Below are positions 1 to 8,651 of a stretch of DNA of 14,081 nt, piece after piece. Within the stretch, counting starts at the first letter, position 1. Each line of letters starts with the position of its first letter. The translations under genes and the position numbers were made by a program. The notes under the pieces were generated by a model. That model saw nothing but the letters and a program-made list of their open reading frames with translations. It ran no database searches and was not told where the DNA came from. The stretch is from an uncultured Prevotella sp. (GTDB lineage Bacteria; Bacteroidota; Bacteroidia; Bacteroidales; Bacteroidaceae): the NCBI GenBank assembly GCA_905234355.1, contig CAJOHP010000107.1:1-14081 (forward strand), given 5' to 3'.

Positions 1-1362
1 GGTGTGTGCCTGACAGGCCACGCGCTGCACGATACTGCACATCCATGCGAGCAGCTGTGCGTGGCCAGTGGTGGGTGTGGCGAAGAGCATGGCGGCGCCC
101 TCGTCGGGGCTGAGTATCTCGCGGGTGGGGTAGTAGACCTTGTCGCGGTTGAGCTGTTGCTGAAGTTCTGCCAGTGCGGGTGAGATGGTGGTGGAGTAGG
201 GGTGTCGCAGCACGGCGTTGACATAGTGCAGGCGGAAACGGTCGCGACTGGCCACGTAGCCGGTTGTCTGCAGGGCAAAGAGGTGGGCGATGAGTGCCGC
301 CACAGGTGTCTGTGCGAGCGGGTAGCCGGTGGTGATATTGACCTTCTCCACCTCCGGCGGCAGACAATGCAGTGTGGTCTGCAGCAGTGCCTCGTTGCCG
401 AGCACGATGGCCGTGCGGCGGCCGTCGGCATAGCGCTGGTGCTCGCGCAGCCATGTCCCGATGTAGCGCGCCTGTATGTTTTCCGTGGGAGCGGAGATGT
501 AGCTGATGTGCTTCTCGCGACTGAAGGTGCAGTAGATTCGAGCGTCGGTCGTGTCGAACTCGTTGGGGAAGTCGGCCAGATACTGGGCGATAAAGTGTCC
601 GGCCTCGTTGTCGCCTCCCTTGGCTGTGGGCATGTAGTAGTGGTCGAAGTCCCAGTAGAAGTGGGCCTTACCTTGCTTCCTGAGTGTGGTGAAGAGCTGT
701 TGCTCAACGCGCTGCAGGAGGTTGAATCCCACAAAGAGGTAGTGGTCGTATTGAAACTGTGTGCCAGTGTCTTCCGCCACCTGACGGTAGAGCGCCCCCT
801 CGTAGGCAAGTTTCTGACTGGCGAGCTGGGCATTGAAGGCGTGGTAGATATTGCCCATGCGCGACCAGAGCCTGATGAAGCGGTCCTTGAGCAGACTGTT
901 GTGGTCGGTCGAGAAGTTGCTGAAAAATCGGTGCAGGGCTTCCTTCTGCTCTTCGGAGAGATAGGCCACGGAGTCGTACTCGTGCAGATCGCGCAGATTG
1001 GCGAAGACGCGGTCGGCATCTGCCATGTTTTTGTCTATGTCGTCGAAGTCGCTGAGCAGCAGCTGTCCCCATCCGTAGAAGTGGTCGAGTGTCTCGTCTA
1101 TGCCTGTCTCTCGTGTGAAGCATCGGTGCAGCTCGCTCACGAGCTTGATGGGGTCGGCCACCTGCAGGTGGGAGTGGCTTCGGAAGAGCTCGCTGATGGT
1201 GGTGTAGGCGGGGCTCCAAAGGGGGTGTCCGGCACGACGGGCTATGTGGTCGTTGAGAAAGAGCGAGGCGCGCTTGTTGGGGAACACCACAGCCACGCGG
1301 GCCATGTTGTCGCCATACTTGCTGAGTATGTCCTCAGCCACGTATTCTAAGAATGATGTCAT
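1..1362 (-). CDS. AddB-like PD-(D/E)XK nuclease family protein, N-terminal part (cut by window edge)
   Basis: This is probably the second subunit of an AddAB/RexAB-type helicase-nuclease that resects double-strand DNA ends for recombination. The ATG at 1362 opens a frame of 454 codons that runs off the left edge, so the C-terminal nuclease domain is not visible. Residues 1-55 read MTSFLEYVAEDILSKYGD, then VAVVFPNKRASLFLND, then WSPAYTTISELF. This is the usual beginning of the Bacteroidota AddB-like proteins (about 950 aa in the family): a degenerate nucleotide-binding strand without a proper Walker A. Later segments such as HYLFVGFNLLQRVEQQLF and KAHFYWDFDHYYMP also fit the inactive-helicase fold. 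The ATG overlaps the stop of the helicase gene upstream (ATGA), which indicates one transcript and coupled translation. Family assignment is from remembered similarity and from the neighbour; calling it AddB is inference. Confidence 0.85.
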   Translation of the reverse strand, partial: MTSFLEYVAEDILSKYGDNMARVAVVFPNKRASLFLNDHIARRAGHPLWSPAYTTISELFRSHSHLQVADPIKLVSELHRCFTRETGIDETLDHFYGWGQLLLSDFDDIDKNMADADRVFANLRDLHEYDSVAYLSEEQKEALHRFFSNFSTDHNSLLKDRFIRLWSRMGNIYHAFNAQLASQKLAYEGALYRQVAEDTGTQFQYDHYLFVGFNLLQRVEQQLFTTLRKQGKAHFYWDFDHYYMPTAKGGDNEAGHFIAQYLADFPNEFDTTDARIYCTFSREKHISYISAPTENIQARYIGTWLREHQRYADGRRTAIVLGNEALLQTTLHCLPPEVEKVNITTGYPLAQTPVAALIAHLFALQTTGYVASRDRFRLHYVNAVLRHPYSTTISPALAELQQQLNRDKVYYPTREILSPDEGAAMLFATPTTGHAQLLAWMCSIVQRVACQAHT

Positions 1363-4300
1363 ATTTCTTCTATTTCGTTGGTGTAGACATACCAGAGGTA
1401 TCCTCTGACGTTGTTGTGGCCCATACTGCTGAGCAGTTGCATGTACTGGCTCACCTGCTGTCGGTACTCGTTGCGTCGGTGGCCGAACTTGAAGTCGACG
1501 ACGACGGTCTCTTGTCCGTCGGTCATCACCCTGTCTGGACGTCGCCCCATGAACTGTCCTGTGACGGGGTCGATGCCGATGATGGTGCACTCATTGTATA
1601 GCGTCCATCGCGTGTCAAACCATGCTGCCACGCGGGGTTCGTCCAGGCGCTGTCGTATCATGGTCTCCAGCCCATGGCGGGTGATGTGCTCGTCGTAGAG
1701 CACGCCGTCGAACTCCAGCTGTCTGAGCGCCCCTTCTATGTCATCGGCGGTGCGGATGGAGGAGAATACATTGTGCAGCACGTTGCCCGTCTGGATGTAT
1801 TGGCTCCGTTTTCTTTGTTCGGCCGTCTCGTCGTCGTCGGGAGAGAGTGCAAAGTCTCGGCTCTTGTTGCTTTGCCTGAACACCACCTTCTGCTCATAGG
1901 TCTCGATGTTGAGGTGCAGGGGAGTGGGCTGCGTGGTGAAGACGTTGGGCTCGTCGTCTTCGGCCTCGTTGTTGCGCTGTCTGGGCAGAGCCAGTGTGCC
2001 GAAGGCGAAGCAGAGTGGTTCTTCGTCGTTGTCGGTACCGCTGACTATGGCTCCTGCCATTTCGGGCAGTCGGGCTATCTGTGGCAGTGTCTGCTCGATG
2101 AGCACCGAGCGCGAGGTCTTAGCCTTGCGCTTACCCAGAACGAAGAGGTTGCGCGAGGCGCGTGTGAAGGCCACATAGAGCAGGTTGAGATTGTCCACGG
2201 TGGTCTGCATGTGCTCTTCGTCGTAGTCGGCCTGGTAGATGGTGCCCGCCATCTGCTTCTGGCTGTAGTCTACGGGAACGATGGGCAGCATGCTGAACGG
2301 CTCCTCGGTGGGCTTGCACCAGAGTATGTCGCTGTGCTCGAGACGCCAGTCGCAGAAGGGTATGATGACGTTGTCGAACTCCAGTCCCTTGCTCTTGTGT
2401 ATCGACACCAGGCGTATGCCGTGTATCTCCGGGCTCTGTATGGTCTTGGCGCCGATGTTCTCGTCCCATTCGGTGAGAAACTCGTTGAGGTCGGCTGCCC
2501 GCTCGTTCACGTAGGCGGCTGCCTGGTCGTAGAAGGCGCAGAGGTAGGCACTCTGTCCCTGGGCCTCCTTCAGGTCGAAGATGGTGTAGAGACGCTCGGC
2601 CAGTTCGTAGATGGGTAGTCGTCGCAGCTCGTCAGTATGTTCGGCAAAGGCTGGTGGCAGCTTGCTGTCGGTGCTGCCGCTGTGCAGAGGGCTGTCGGAG
2701 CGCAGCTTGGCCAGGTAGGCCTTGGCTATGGTGTCTGCAGGATTGGCCAACAGGCGCATGGCCTGTATGATGGTGACCACGGCAGGCGAGGCGTCGAGGC
2801 GGAATGCTTCGTCGCTCACTATCTGCACGCCGGGCAACTCGCTGGCGAAGTGGTTGGCAATGAGCGGTATGTAGGCATTGGTACGCACGAGTATGGCAAT
2901 GTCACCAGCAGCAATGCCCTGGTCAAGCAGTCGTCTGACGATGGCCACGGTCTTGTCGAGGGTCTGTGCCTGATAATCGTCACCCGTGAGCAGTTCCACC
3001 TCTACGAGTCCTTCCCCTTCAGCCTTGCCTGACGGCACCTCCTGGGCCACGTCGTCGTAGGCGGTGACCTGCTCGCTCTTGGCTGCCTCGGAAAAGAAGG
3101 CATTGTTGAAGTGCACGATGTTGCTCAGCGAGCGGTAGTTGTGCTTCAGGGTGACGACCTCCAGCTGCTCGTCGGGGTGTGGAAACTCACTGCCGATGCC
3201 TGCCAGGAGGCGCCAGTCGCCGCTGCGCCAGCGGTAGATGCTCTGCTTCACATCGCCCACGATGAGGTTTTCCGACTGCTGGTGGCTCATGATTTCTTGG
3301 AGCAATATCTTGAAGTTCTGCCACTGCACGGTGGAGGTGTCCTGAAACTCGTCTATCATAATATGCTCGAGCTGTGTGCCTATCTTCTCGAAGATGAAAG
3401 GTGAGTCGCTCTGTTCGATAAGGTCGTGCAGCAGCTGCTGTGTGTCGCTGAGCAGAAACCGGTTGGCCGTCTCGTTGAGCTCGTGCACTTTCTGCTCTAT
3501 GCTGCTGAGAAGCCTGAGCTGACTGAGGTGTCGCAGGGTGAGCTCGGCCGACTGGTAGAGCTTCCACTGCCTGGGCAGCTCGTCGGCAGCCTGTTGCAGG
3601 AGCGTGCCCAGCGGGCCCTCGGCCATTGCCTGCAGCACCTCACGGCGGGGGTGTGTCTTCTTGTACCACTTCTCTGGCTGTCCTATGGCGTCGCTCACGC
3701 GCTTGCCCAGCACGCCGGGGTCAAACTGTCCGTTGGCCAGCTTCAGGAAGAATCCGGCTACGCCGCTCTTGCCGTAGGAGAAGTCATCGGGCGTGAGTCC
3801 TTCCTGAGCTATCGTCTCGGCGAAGCGGTCGCCGTAGCCCTTCATAAGCTTCTCTGCCTCATGCCGGACGGTGCGCAGTGTAGCGACATAGTGTTCGAAG
3901 AAGTCCTTCTGCCCCAGGACGGCGTTGAGCGCCTTGCTCTCGCGCTTGTAGTAGTCGCGGAAGATGGTGAGTCCGAACTGTTTGATCTGTCCTATGACGT
4001 TCCATGAGCGGTCGTCGCTGATGTTGTCCATGATGTAGCGCATGAGCCACTGCAGCATGGTGTCGGTGGTGGCGAGACTCTCTATGAGCTGGTCCACGGC
4101 CATCTCCTCCACCTGGGCGTCGTTGAGTCCTATGCGCATGTTGGCTGCCAGGTCGAGCTCGCGTGCTATGTTGCGCAGCACGCTTTGGAAGAAAGAGTCG
4201 ATGGTCTCCACGCGGAAGTAGCTGTAGTTGTGCAGCAGGTTGGTCAGGGCTGTGCCGGCGCGCTGGGCCACCAGCGAGGGACTCACGTCGAGCTTCTTGC

Positions 4301-4529
4301 ACACAAAGTCGACGTAGGGCTTCGACCGTTTGTGCCCGTGGCTGATGCCGTAGAGCTGGCTCAGGATGCGAGTCTTCATTTCCTCGGTGGCCTTGTTGGT
4401 GAAGGTCACGGCCAATATCTGCCTGTAGGACTGCGGGTTGCGTACAAGCAGTGAGATGTATTCTGCGGCCAGGGTAAAGGTCTTTCCACTTCCGGCACTG
4501 GCTTTGTAGACAACAAGGGGTTTGGGCAT
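1359..4529 (-). CDS. AddA/UvrD-like superfamily 1 helicase-nuclease
   Basis: This is an ATP-dependent DNA helicase with a C-terminal nuclease, the expected engine of an AddAB-type end-processing complex. All SF1A motifs are readable in the 1056 aa: motif I ASAGSGKT (10-17), Ia AVTFTNKATEEM (40-51), II IDEFQDTS (392-399), III VGDVKQSIYRWR (424-435), IV KHNYRS (462-467), V SIHKSKGLEFDN (709-720) and VI LYVAFTRASRN (784-794). The nuclease domain follows: GNVLHNVF (915-922) carries the family histidine, then PDR (998-1000), VVVDFKFG (1009-1016) with Asp1012 and Lys1014, and QVSQYM (1025-1030). The length fits the family. The ATG at 4529 puts motif I at its usual place close to the N-terminus. The gene lies 38 nt after the DUF5686 gene and overlaps the AddB-like gene by 4 nt. 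It appears intact. Confidence 0.95.
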   Translation of the reverse strand: MPKPLVVYKASAGSGKTFTLAAEYISLLVRNPQSYRQILAVTFTNKATEEMKTRILSQLYGISHGHKRSKPYVDFVCKKLDVSPSLVAQRAGTALTNLLHNYSYFRVETIDSFFQSVLRNIARELDLAANMRIGLNDAQVEEMAVDQLIESLATTDTMLQWLMRYIMDNISDDRSWNVIGQIKQFGLTIFRDYYKRESKALNAVLGQKDFFEHYVATLRTVRHEAEKLMKGYGDRFAETIAQEGLTPDDFSYGKSGVAGFFLKLANGQFDPGVLGKRVSDAIGQPEKWYKKTHPRREVLQAMAEGPLGTLLQQAADELPRQWKLYQSAELTLRHLSQLRLLSSIEQKVHELNETANRFLLSDTQQLLHDLIEQSDSPFIFEKIGTQLEHIMIDEFQDTSTVQWQNFKILLQEIMSHQQSENLIVGDVKQSIYRWRSGDWRLLAGIGSEFPHPDEQLEVVTLKHNYRSLSNIVHFNNAFFSEAAKSEQVTAYDDVAQEVPSGKAEGEGLVEVELLTGDDYQAQTLDKTVAIVRRLLDQGIAAGDIAILVRTNAYIPLIANHFASELPGVQIVSDEAFRLDASPAVVTIIQAMRLLANPADTIAKAYLAKLRSDSPLHSGSTDSKLPPAFAEHTDELRRLPIYELAERLYTIFDLKEAQGQSAYLCAFYDQAAAYVNERAADLNEFLTEWDENIGAKTIQSPEIHGIRLVSIHKSKGLEFDNVIIPFCDWRLEHSDILWCKPTEEPFSMLPIVPVDYSQKQMAGTIYQADYDEEHMQTTVDNLNLLYVAFTRASRNLFVLGKRKAKTSRSVLIEQTLPQIARLPEMAGAIVSGTDNDEEPLCFAFGTLALPRQRNNEAEDDEPNVFTTQPTPLHLNIETYEQKVVFRQSNKSRDFALSPDDDETAEQRKRSQYIQTGNVLHNVFSSIRTADDIEGALRQLEFDGVLYDEHITRHGLETMIRQRLDEPRVAAWFDTRWTLYNECTIIGIDPVTGQFMGRRPDRVMTDGQETVVVDFKFGHRRNEYRQQVSQYMQLLSSMGHNNVRGYLWYVYTNEIEEI

Positions 4530-4567
4530 TGCTGTAGAGTTGCTGTTATATATATAATAAGGTGTAA

Positions 4568-5947
4568 CTACCAGCGGCGGAAGAGCTCGAAGGTAAACTT
4601 GGCCGTCATTTGCTGGTACTGCGTGTTGAGGAAGCTGGCGAAGAGTCCCATAGAGAAGTATCGGCAGGTGAATCCGTAGCCCAGCTCAGAGTATAGTCGT
4701 GTGTGGGCTATGCTGATGCTGCTGACGTAGGCGCGTTCTCTCTCGACATATCGGCCCACGAGGGGTATGAAGCTGGCAGCGAGCAGTGGCGACTCGTAGC
4801 TCAGGTTGCCGCGCAGGTAGTAGTTGGACTCATTGTAGAGACGGGAGTCGAGCAGCTGGAAGTCGCCCGACCAGTCGTCGTCCCATCCCTCCGGCAAGTT
4901 GTTGGCGCGGAAGTTGGCGAAGTCCATGAAGTTGTTGCCTTTCTTGCGTGTATAGAGACCGCCGCCGAAACGCACGTTGAGCGTCTGCAGCCGCGTCATG
5001 TAGTGTTTTATCGATGCATCGGTCTCCCAGCGCTCGTAGTCGATGTTGAAGGGTTCGATGTTCAGTGCCCGTTCATAGTTGATGGAGAAGACGGGGGCCT
5101 TGGCCCATGGTCGCAGCTTGATGGTCAGCGCCGGTGCCAGACTGCTGAACTTGTCGGTCAGTCCCAGTTGCCGCAGGGCGTGGCTGTACTTTCCAAGACG
5201 GTAGTGATAGGTCAGGCCCACAGCCATCGAGAGCGACTTGCTGATGCGCATGCTGTTCGACAGATGTAGCATGAGGTCGCCGTAGAGGTGCAGCTCTTGT
5301 GCCTCCAGGTCGGGCGACGGGCCCATCTTCTGCTGCAGCTGCTCGAGCATGCTGTTGTTGGCTATCTCGTTGCCCTTGCTGAGAGTGAAGAAAAGGAAGC
5401 TCTCGCGTTTCGGGTTGTAGAAAAAGAACAGGGGCACGTCATAGTAGAATTCCTTCTTAGTGATTTTCCATGCGGCATTGGGGCTGAACTGCAGGCGGTA
5501 TCTGGGTGAGAAGCGGTATTCGCCCCTCAGCCTGAATTTCCATGAGAGTCCGCTGCTCTTGCTGTAGCTGATGAACTGCGGGCTGAGCAGTGGCGAGAGC
5601 TTGATGTAGCCGTTCTCGCTCTCTGTGCCGTTGCTGAATATCATGCGCTTGCCTATTTCCCATCCTATGTCTTTGAGCTGTTCAAAGCCGTTTGTCTGTC
5701 GTGGTGTGTCGTCGTCCTGCTTATCGTCGTCGTCCTGCTGCACGGTCGTCTCTGTGCGTTTGTAGAGCTCGGCTATGAGCGTGGCATCGTTGGCCATGGA
5801 GTCGGCGGCCAGGCTGTCGGCAGCCGTCAGCAGCGAGTCGGCGGGCAGTACGCCGTCGATGGAGTCGCGCTCGTGATAGACGGCTTGTTCTTCTCTAGTC
5901 AGGCTGATGGGGCGCACCGAGTCGATCAGTGCGCGGTCGCCATTCAC
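4568..5947 (-). pseudogene. DUF5686 family outer-membrane protein, 3' part of a frameshifted gene
   Basis: This is the C-terminal part of a DUF5686 protein, a Bacteroidota outer-membrane beta-barrel family of unknown function. The frame is open from just after a TGA at 5987-5989. The GTG at 5947 is only the first formal start inside it, and nothing suggests a real initiation site there. Upstream of the GTG the same frame reads VTLPDSVD, which continues naturally from the end of the 5' part, so both parts were one gene. After an Asp/Gln-rich linker (DDDDKQDDD) come GFEQLKDIGWEIG, PLLSPQFISYSKSSGL, YDVPLFFFYNPKRESF and many alternating hydrophobic strands such as GEYRFSPRYRLQFSP. The chain ends in FELFRRW, with the terminal aromatic residue typical of beta-barrels recognised by BAM. 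On its own this part has no signal peptide, so it would not be exported. Confidence 0.78.
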
Positions 5948-6698
5948 GTCGACGCTGTCGGGCAGCGTGACGGGGCAGTCGAAGACTCACTTTGTTGCCC
6001 AGGAAGTTGAACACGATGCTCGTCTTGCACCATTTCGGCAGCAGCGAGCGCGAGCCGTAGTCGCCCTGCATCGACAGTGTCTGGAAGCGTATCATGTCAT
6101 ACTCGCCCTCCATCTCCACTTGCTCTATCTTGCCTGTAGCCTTCTCGACGATGGCCCGCCCCTTGACCAGCTGTGTGTTGGGCATATAGCGCGGACGGAA
6201 ATAGAGGCGCATGTGACCGTGGCCCAGGTCGGCCGTGGAGTAGCTGTAGTAGCGCTGGTTGTCGCGGAAGAAAGGGGAGAGGATGTGGTCGCCGTAGATG
6301 GTCACGTCGTAGAGATTGGGTGTGATAAACTCAAAGAGCACTGGCATGGTGCGGCGGTTGTGGGGTATGGTGGTGTAGTAGACCTGGCGGCGATTGTCGA
6401 AGTCGTCCACGCTGCGGAAGTTCAGCCGGCTGTACTGCTCGCTCACAAACGAGCGCTGGCCGCGGGCAATGGCATAGGTCGAGGGGATGACCCACAGCGA
6501 GAGGTTGCGGCGGGGCGTCTGGTAGAGGTGCTTGACGTAGACGTTGGACTGAAACCCGTTGACCCCCACGGTGTAGTTGCGCTTATACGAAAAGACCTTG
6601 GCCAGCATCAAGGAGTCTTGCTGGCTGAAACGAGCCCCCATGGCGGTCATAGCCGCGAGCATGAAGACGCTGAAAAGGATGAGTCGGTCGCGAATCAC
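5895..6698 (-). pseudogene. DUF5686 family outer-membrane protein, 5' part of a frameshifted gene
   Basis: This is the N-terminal part of the same DUF5686 protein. I prefer the GTG at 6698, which gives MIRDRLILFSVFMLAAMTA followed by MGA and RFSQQ, a good Sec signal peptide. A GTG at 6713 is also in frame, and an ATG at 6662 would destroy the signal. The mature part has family-like stretches: NLYDVTIYGDHILSPFF, YYSYSTADLGHG, LYFRPRYMPNTQLVKGRA, GEYDMIRFQT and LLPKWCKTSIVFNFLGNKVS. From about 5984 the frame becomes Arg-rich nonsense (LRLPRHAARQRRREWRPR) and stops at 5895, 53 nt inside the 3' part. Skipping one base at about 5984 gives NKVSFDCPVTLPDSVDVNGD and restores a protein of about 710 aa. 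It has no N-terminal carboxypeptidase-regulatory-like domain, unlike the longer members. A real mutation and a base-calling error cannot be told apart here. Confidence 0.78.
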
Positions 6699-6702
6699 AC
6701 CC

Positions 6703-6710
6703 CAAAGGTA
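6703..6710 (-). promoter_or_regulatory. possible -7 box for the DUF5686 gene
   Basis: On the minus strand this reads TACCTTTG, an exact match to the Bacteroidota -7 consensus TAnnTTTG. I see no TTTG at the expected distance upstream. Transcription from it would begin close to the preferred GTG start at 6698, giving almost no leader. Either the mRNA is leaderless, or the box is fortuitous. Confidence 0.35.
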
Positions 6711-6783
6711 CACAAAAGTTGGCAGTTACGTCGTGTTTTTCCGTTATGTTATAGTTTTTTAACCCCACTGCCCGTGCCTACTA

Positions 6784-6815
6784 TTTGCTCGTTTCAGAAT
6801 TATTGCGTACTTTTG
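6784..6815 (+). promoter_or_regulatory. promoter of the pseudokinase gene (TTTG-N20-TAnnTTTG)
   Basis: TTTG at 6784-6787 and TACTTTTG at 6808-6815 are separated by 20 nt, which matches the Bacteroidota sigma-ABfr consensus (-33 TTTG, 19-21 nt, -7 TAnnTTTG). Transcription would begin near 6822, leaving about 23 nt before the ATG at 6845. This rules out the in-frame alternative starts upstream of 6845. Confidence 0.7.
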
Positions 6816-6844
6816 CCGCTGTTTTAGAAAAAGTATGCGACGAT

Positions 6845-8080
6845 ATGAACTACGAAGAGATGCTTGACAAGCGCGATGGCGTCAGCACCCATCAGGAGAA
6901 AATGCCGCTGGGCACATTCTACAAGAAACTCATCGACCGCAAATACCGCAACGTGGTGGAGTTGCGTCCGGAGCTGAGCGACAGTATGCTCTTCTGCGAC
7001 GGACTGAAGAGTGACGTGGCCTTCACCACCGAGTTTCGCCACGACGGGCAGCTGCACTTCACGGTCAATGCCGACAGCAACGGCATCTATGAGCTGGAGC
7101 TGGAAAACGGCAACTACAGCACCTTCTACCAGCTGCTCACCAACAATCCGGCGCTGGTGGCGCAGGACGGTTTTGTGGGGCAGGTGCTCGGCCAGCTCGT
7201 CAGACTGCTGGAGAAGCTCCACGAGCAGAATGTCTATGCCTGCTGCCTGGCTCCGCAGAATGTCTTTGTGCGCAAGTCGGGCGGGTCGCCTCTGGTGCTC
7301 ACACATGGCTCTTTCTATAAAGACAAGAAGACACTCTATGAGGGATTCGACGACTTCCTGGCTCCCGAGCTGCTCCAGGACGACGCCAGTCCCGACATGC
7401 GCAGCGATGTCTATGCCCTGGGCAAGTTCATGGAGTGGCTGCTGCGCGACGGGAGTATGTCGTTCGAATACAAGAAAGCCATAGCCAAGGCCATCGATGC
7501 CGACCCCGACAAGCGTTTTGCCACACCGGCCGACATGCTCGGCGCCATCACGCGCAAGCGCAGCATGGGACGCTCGGCACTTATGCTCGGTGCGGCCGTC
7601 ACGCTGACCTTGCTCTGCGTGGGCATCTATTTCGAGACTGTCCCACAGCCGGTCGACGTGGAGTTTGTCCAGCCTGCAGAGCAGCACGACGACAATCCCT
7701 TCGACGACGACGGACTCACCGATGCCGAGCTGGCAGGAGGCGTAGGCGACACCACGTCCATGAGTGAGGAGGAAAAGCAGGAACTCGCCGCATCGCAGGC
7801 CAAGAGCGAGGAGATATTCAGGCGCCAGTTCACGCGTGAAGCCGAGCGCGTGCTGTCGAAAATATACAGCAAGGAGAACATGAACTCCAGCGAGCAGGCC
7901 TTCATCTCCGCGAGCAACACGCTCATGGACGAGCTCATGCGCCGGCGCGACCAGCTGGCAGCACAGTCGGGACTGCCTGCCGACAAGACCAGCCACATGG
8001 CCAGCCAGATCATCAGCAGCATCAGGGAGCAGAAAAAGAAACAACTCAAGACATACGGCGGCCCCACACCGTCGGAGTGA
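6845..8080 (+). CDS. membrane-anchored degenerate protein kinase (pseudokinase) with periplasmic tail
   Basis: This 411-aa protein has a kinase-like cytoplasmic domain (about 25-235), one membrane span (about 244-263, ALMLGAAVTLTLLCVGIY) and a tail of about 148 residues probably facing the periplasm. Kinase C-lobe landmarks are recognisable: HEQNVYACCLAPQNVFV (126-142) in place of the HRD loop, FLAPELL (171-177) as the APE motif, and SDVYALGKFMEWLL (187-200) as helix F. The catalytic residues are missing: the HRD Asp position is Cys134, and the DFG Asp position is about Thr153 in LVLTHGSF (150-157). Asn139 is kept. I find no glycine loop or VAIK lysine. It is therefore probably a scaffold or sensor, not an active kinase. 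The tail is acidic (NPFDDDGLTDAE, 284-295) and then helical, ending in a Lys-rich segment. The start is set by the promoter at 6784-6815. It is first in a row of four plus-strand genes. The pseudokinase call is from motif reading only. Confidence 0.75.
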   Translation: MNYEEMLDKRDGVSTHQEKMPLGTFYKKLIDRKYRNVVELRPELSDSMLFCDGLKSDVAFTTEFRHDGQLHFTVNADSNGIYELELENGNYSTFYQLLTNNPALVAQDGFVGQVLGQLVRLLEKLHEQNVYACCLAPQNVFVRKSGGSPLVLTHGSFYKDKKTLYEGFDDFLAPELLQDDASPDMRSDVYALGKFMEWLLRDGSMSFEYKKAIAKAIDADPDKRFATPADMLGAITRKRSMGRSALMLGAAVTLTLLCVGIYFETVPQPVDVEFVQPAEQHDDNPFDDDGLTDAELAGGVGDTTSMSEEEKQELAASQAKSEEIFRRQFTREAERVLSKIYSKENMNSSEQAFISASNTLMDELMRRRDQLAAQSGLPADKTSHMASQIISSIREQKKKQLKTYGGPTPSE

Positions 8081-8155
8081 CAGCTGATACAGGCATCCAG
8101 GCGACTGAGAAAAAACAACACCTTATTTTATTTATAATATAGAAGAAAGCAATTT

Positions 8156-8641
8156 ATGAGAAGCAGAACAGCAAACTGGTTTGAGTGTAAGATACGCTAC
8201 GAAAAGACTATGGAAGACGGTCTGCAGAAAAAGGTCAGCGAGAGCTACACCGTCGATGCCCTCTCCTTCACCGAGGCCGAGCAGCGCATCATGGAGGAAA
8301 TGTCGAGCTACATCAGCGGAGAGTTTGAGGTGACCGACATCAAGAAGGCCCCCTATAAGGAAATCTTCTTCGACGACTCCGAACTGGCCGACCGGTGGTA
8401 CAAGACGAAACTGCAGTTTATCACCATCGACGAGAAGACAGAGAAGGAGAAGCGCTCCAACGTGAACTACCTCGTGCAGGCCGGTACGCTCAATCAGGCC
8501 GTAAAGAACATCGACGAGGTGATGGGCGGCACGATGATAGACTACGTCATCGCCTCGGTGGCCGAGACCACACTGATGGACGTCTTCGAATACAAGAAGA
8601 GCGAGCAGAACGACAAGCCCGAGTATGAGGGTGCCCAGTGA
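8156..8641 (+). CDS. DUF4494 domain-containing protein
   Basis: This 161-aa soluble protein matches what I know of DUF4494, a small Bacteroidota family of unknown function. Recognisable stretches are NWFECKIRYEKTMEDG (7-22), ESYTVDALSFTEAEQRI (29-45), WYKTKLQFITIDEKTEKEKR (81-100) and NYLVQAGTLNQAVKNIDEVM (104-123), all lying within one domain that fills the protein. There is no signal peptide or membrane segment. It begins 75 nt after the pseudokinase gene, behind an AT-rich stretch (8121-8150) in which I find no proper TAnnTTTG box. The next gene begins 10 nt later, so these two are almost certainly cotranscribed. Function cannot be inferred from the sequence. Confidence 0.85.
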   Translation: MRSRTANWFECKIRYEKTMEDGLQKKVSESYTVDALSFTEAEQRIMEEMSSYISGEFEVTDIKKAPYKEIFFDDSELADRWYKTKLQFITIDEKTEKEKRSNVNYLVQAGTLNQAVKNIDEVMGGTMIDYVIASVAETTLMDVFEYKKSEQNDKPEYEGAQ

Positions 8642-8651
8642 CCGCGCAGCT

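Noticed and set aside
1200..1230. A suspected frameshift in the AddB-like gene near residue 48.
   Set aside because: Re-reading the run as three bases, not four, gives GHPLWSPAYTTISELF in one frame, as the family expects. The gene is intact over the visible part.
202..1350. A 382-codon plus-strand frame opposite the AddB-like gene.
   Set aside because: The peptide is Val/Gly/Glu-rich with no domain, while the minus strand reads as a recognisable AddB-like protein with a coupled start. It is an antisense shadow of GC-biased codons.
1674..2618. A 314-codon plus-strand frame inside the AddA-like gene.
   Set aside because: It lies wholly opposite a gene with all helicase motifs intact and has no recognisable motif of its own.
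5907..6827. A 306-codon plus-strand frame opposite the DUF5686 5' part.
   Set aside because: The minus strand has a signal peptide and family-like stretches. The plus-strand peptide is His/Val/Ala-rich without a domain, and its end crosses the divergent promoter region.
6824..8044. A 406-codon minus-strand frame opposite the pseudokinase gene.
   Set aside because: Its sequence is low-complexity Leu/Val/Ala/His and matches nothing. The plus strand has the promoter and the kinase-like motifs.
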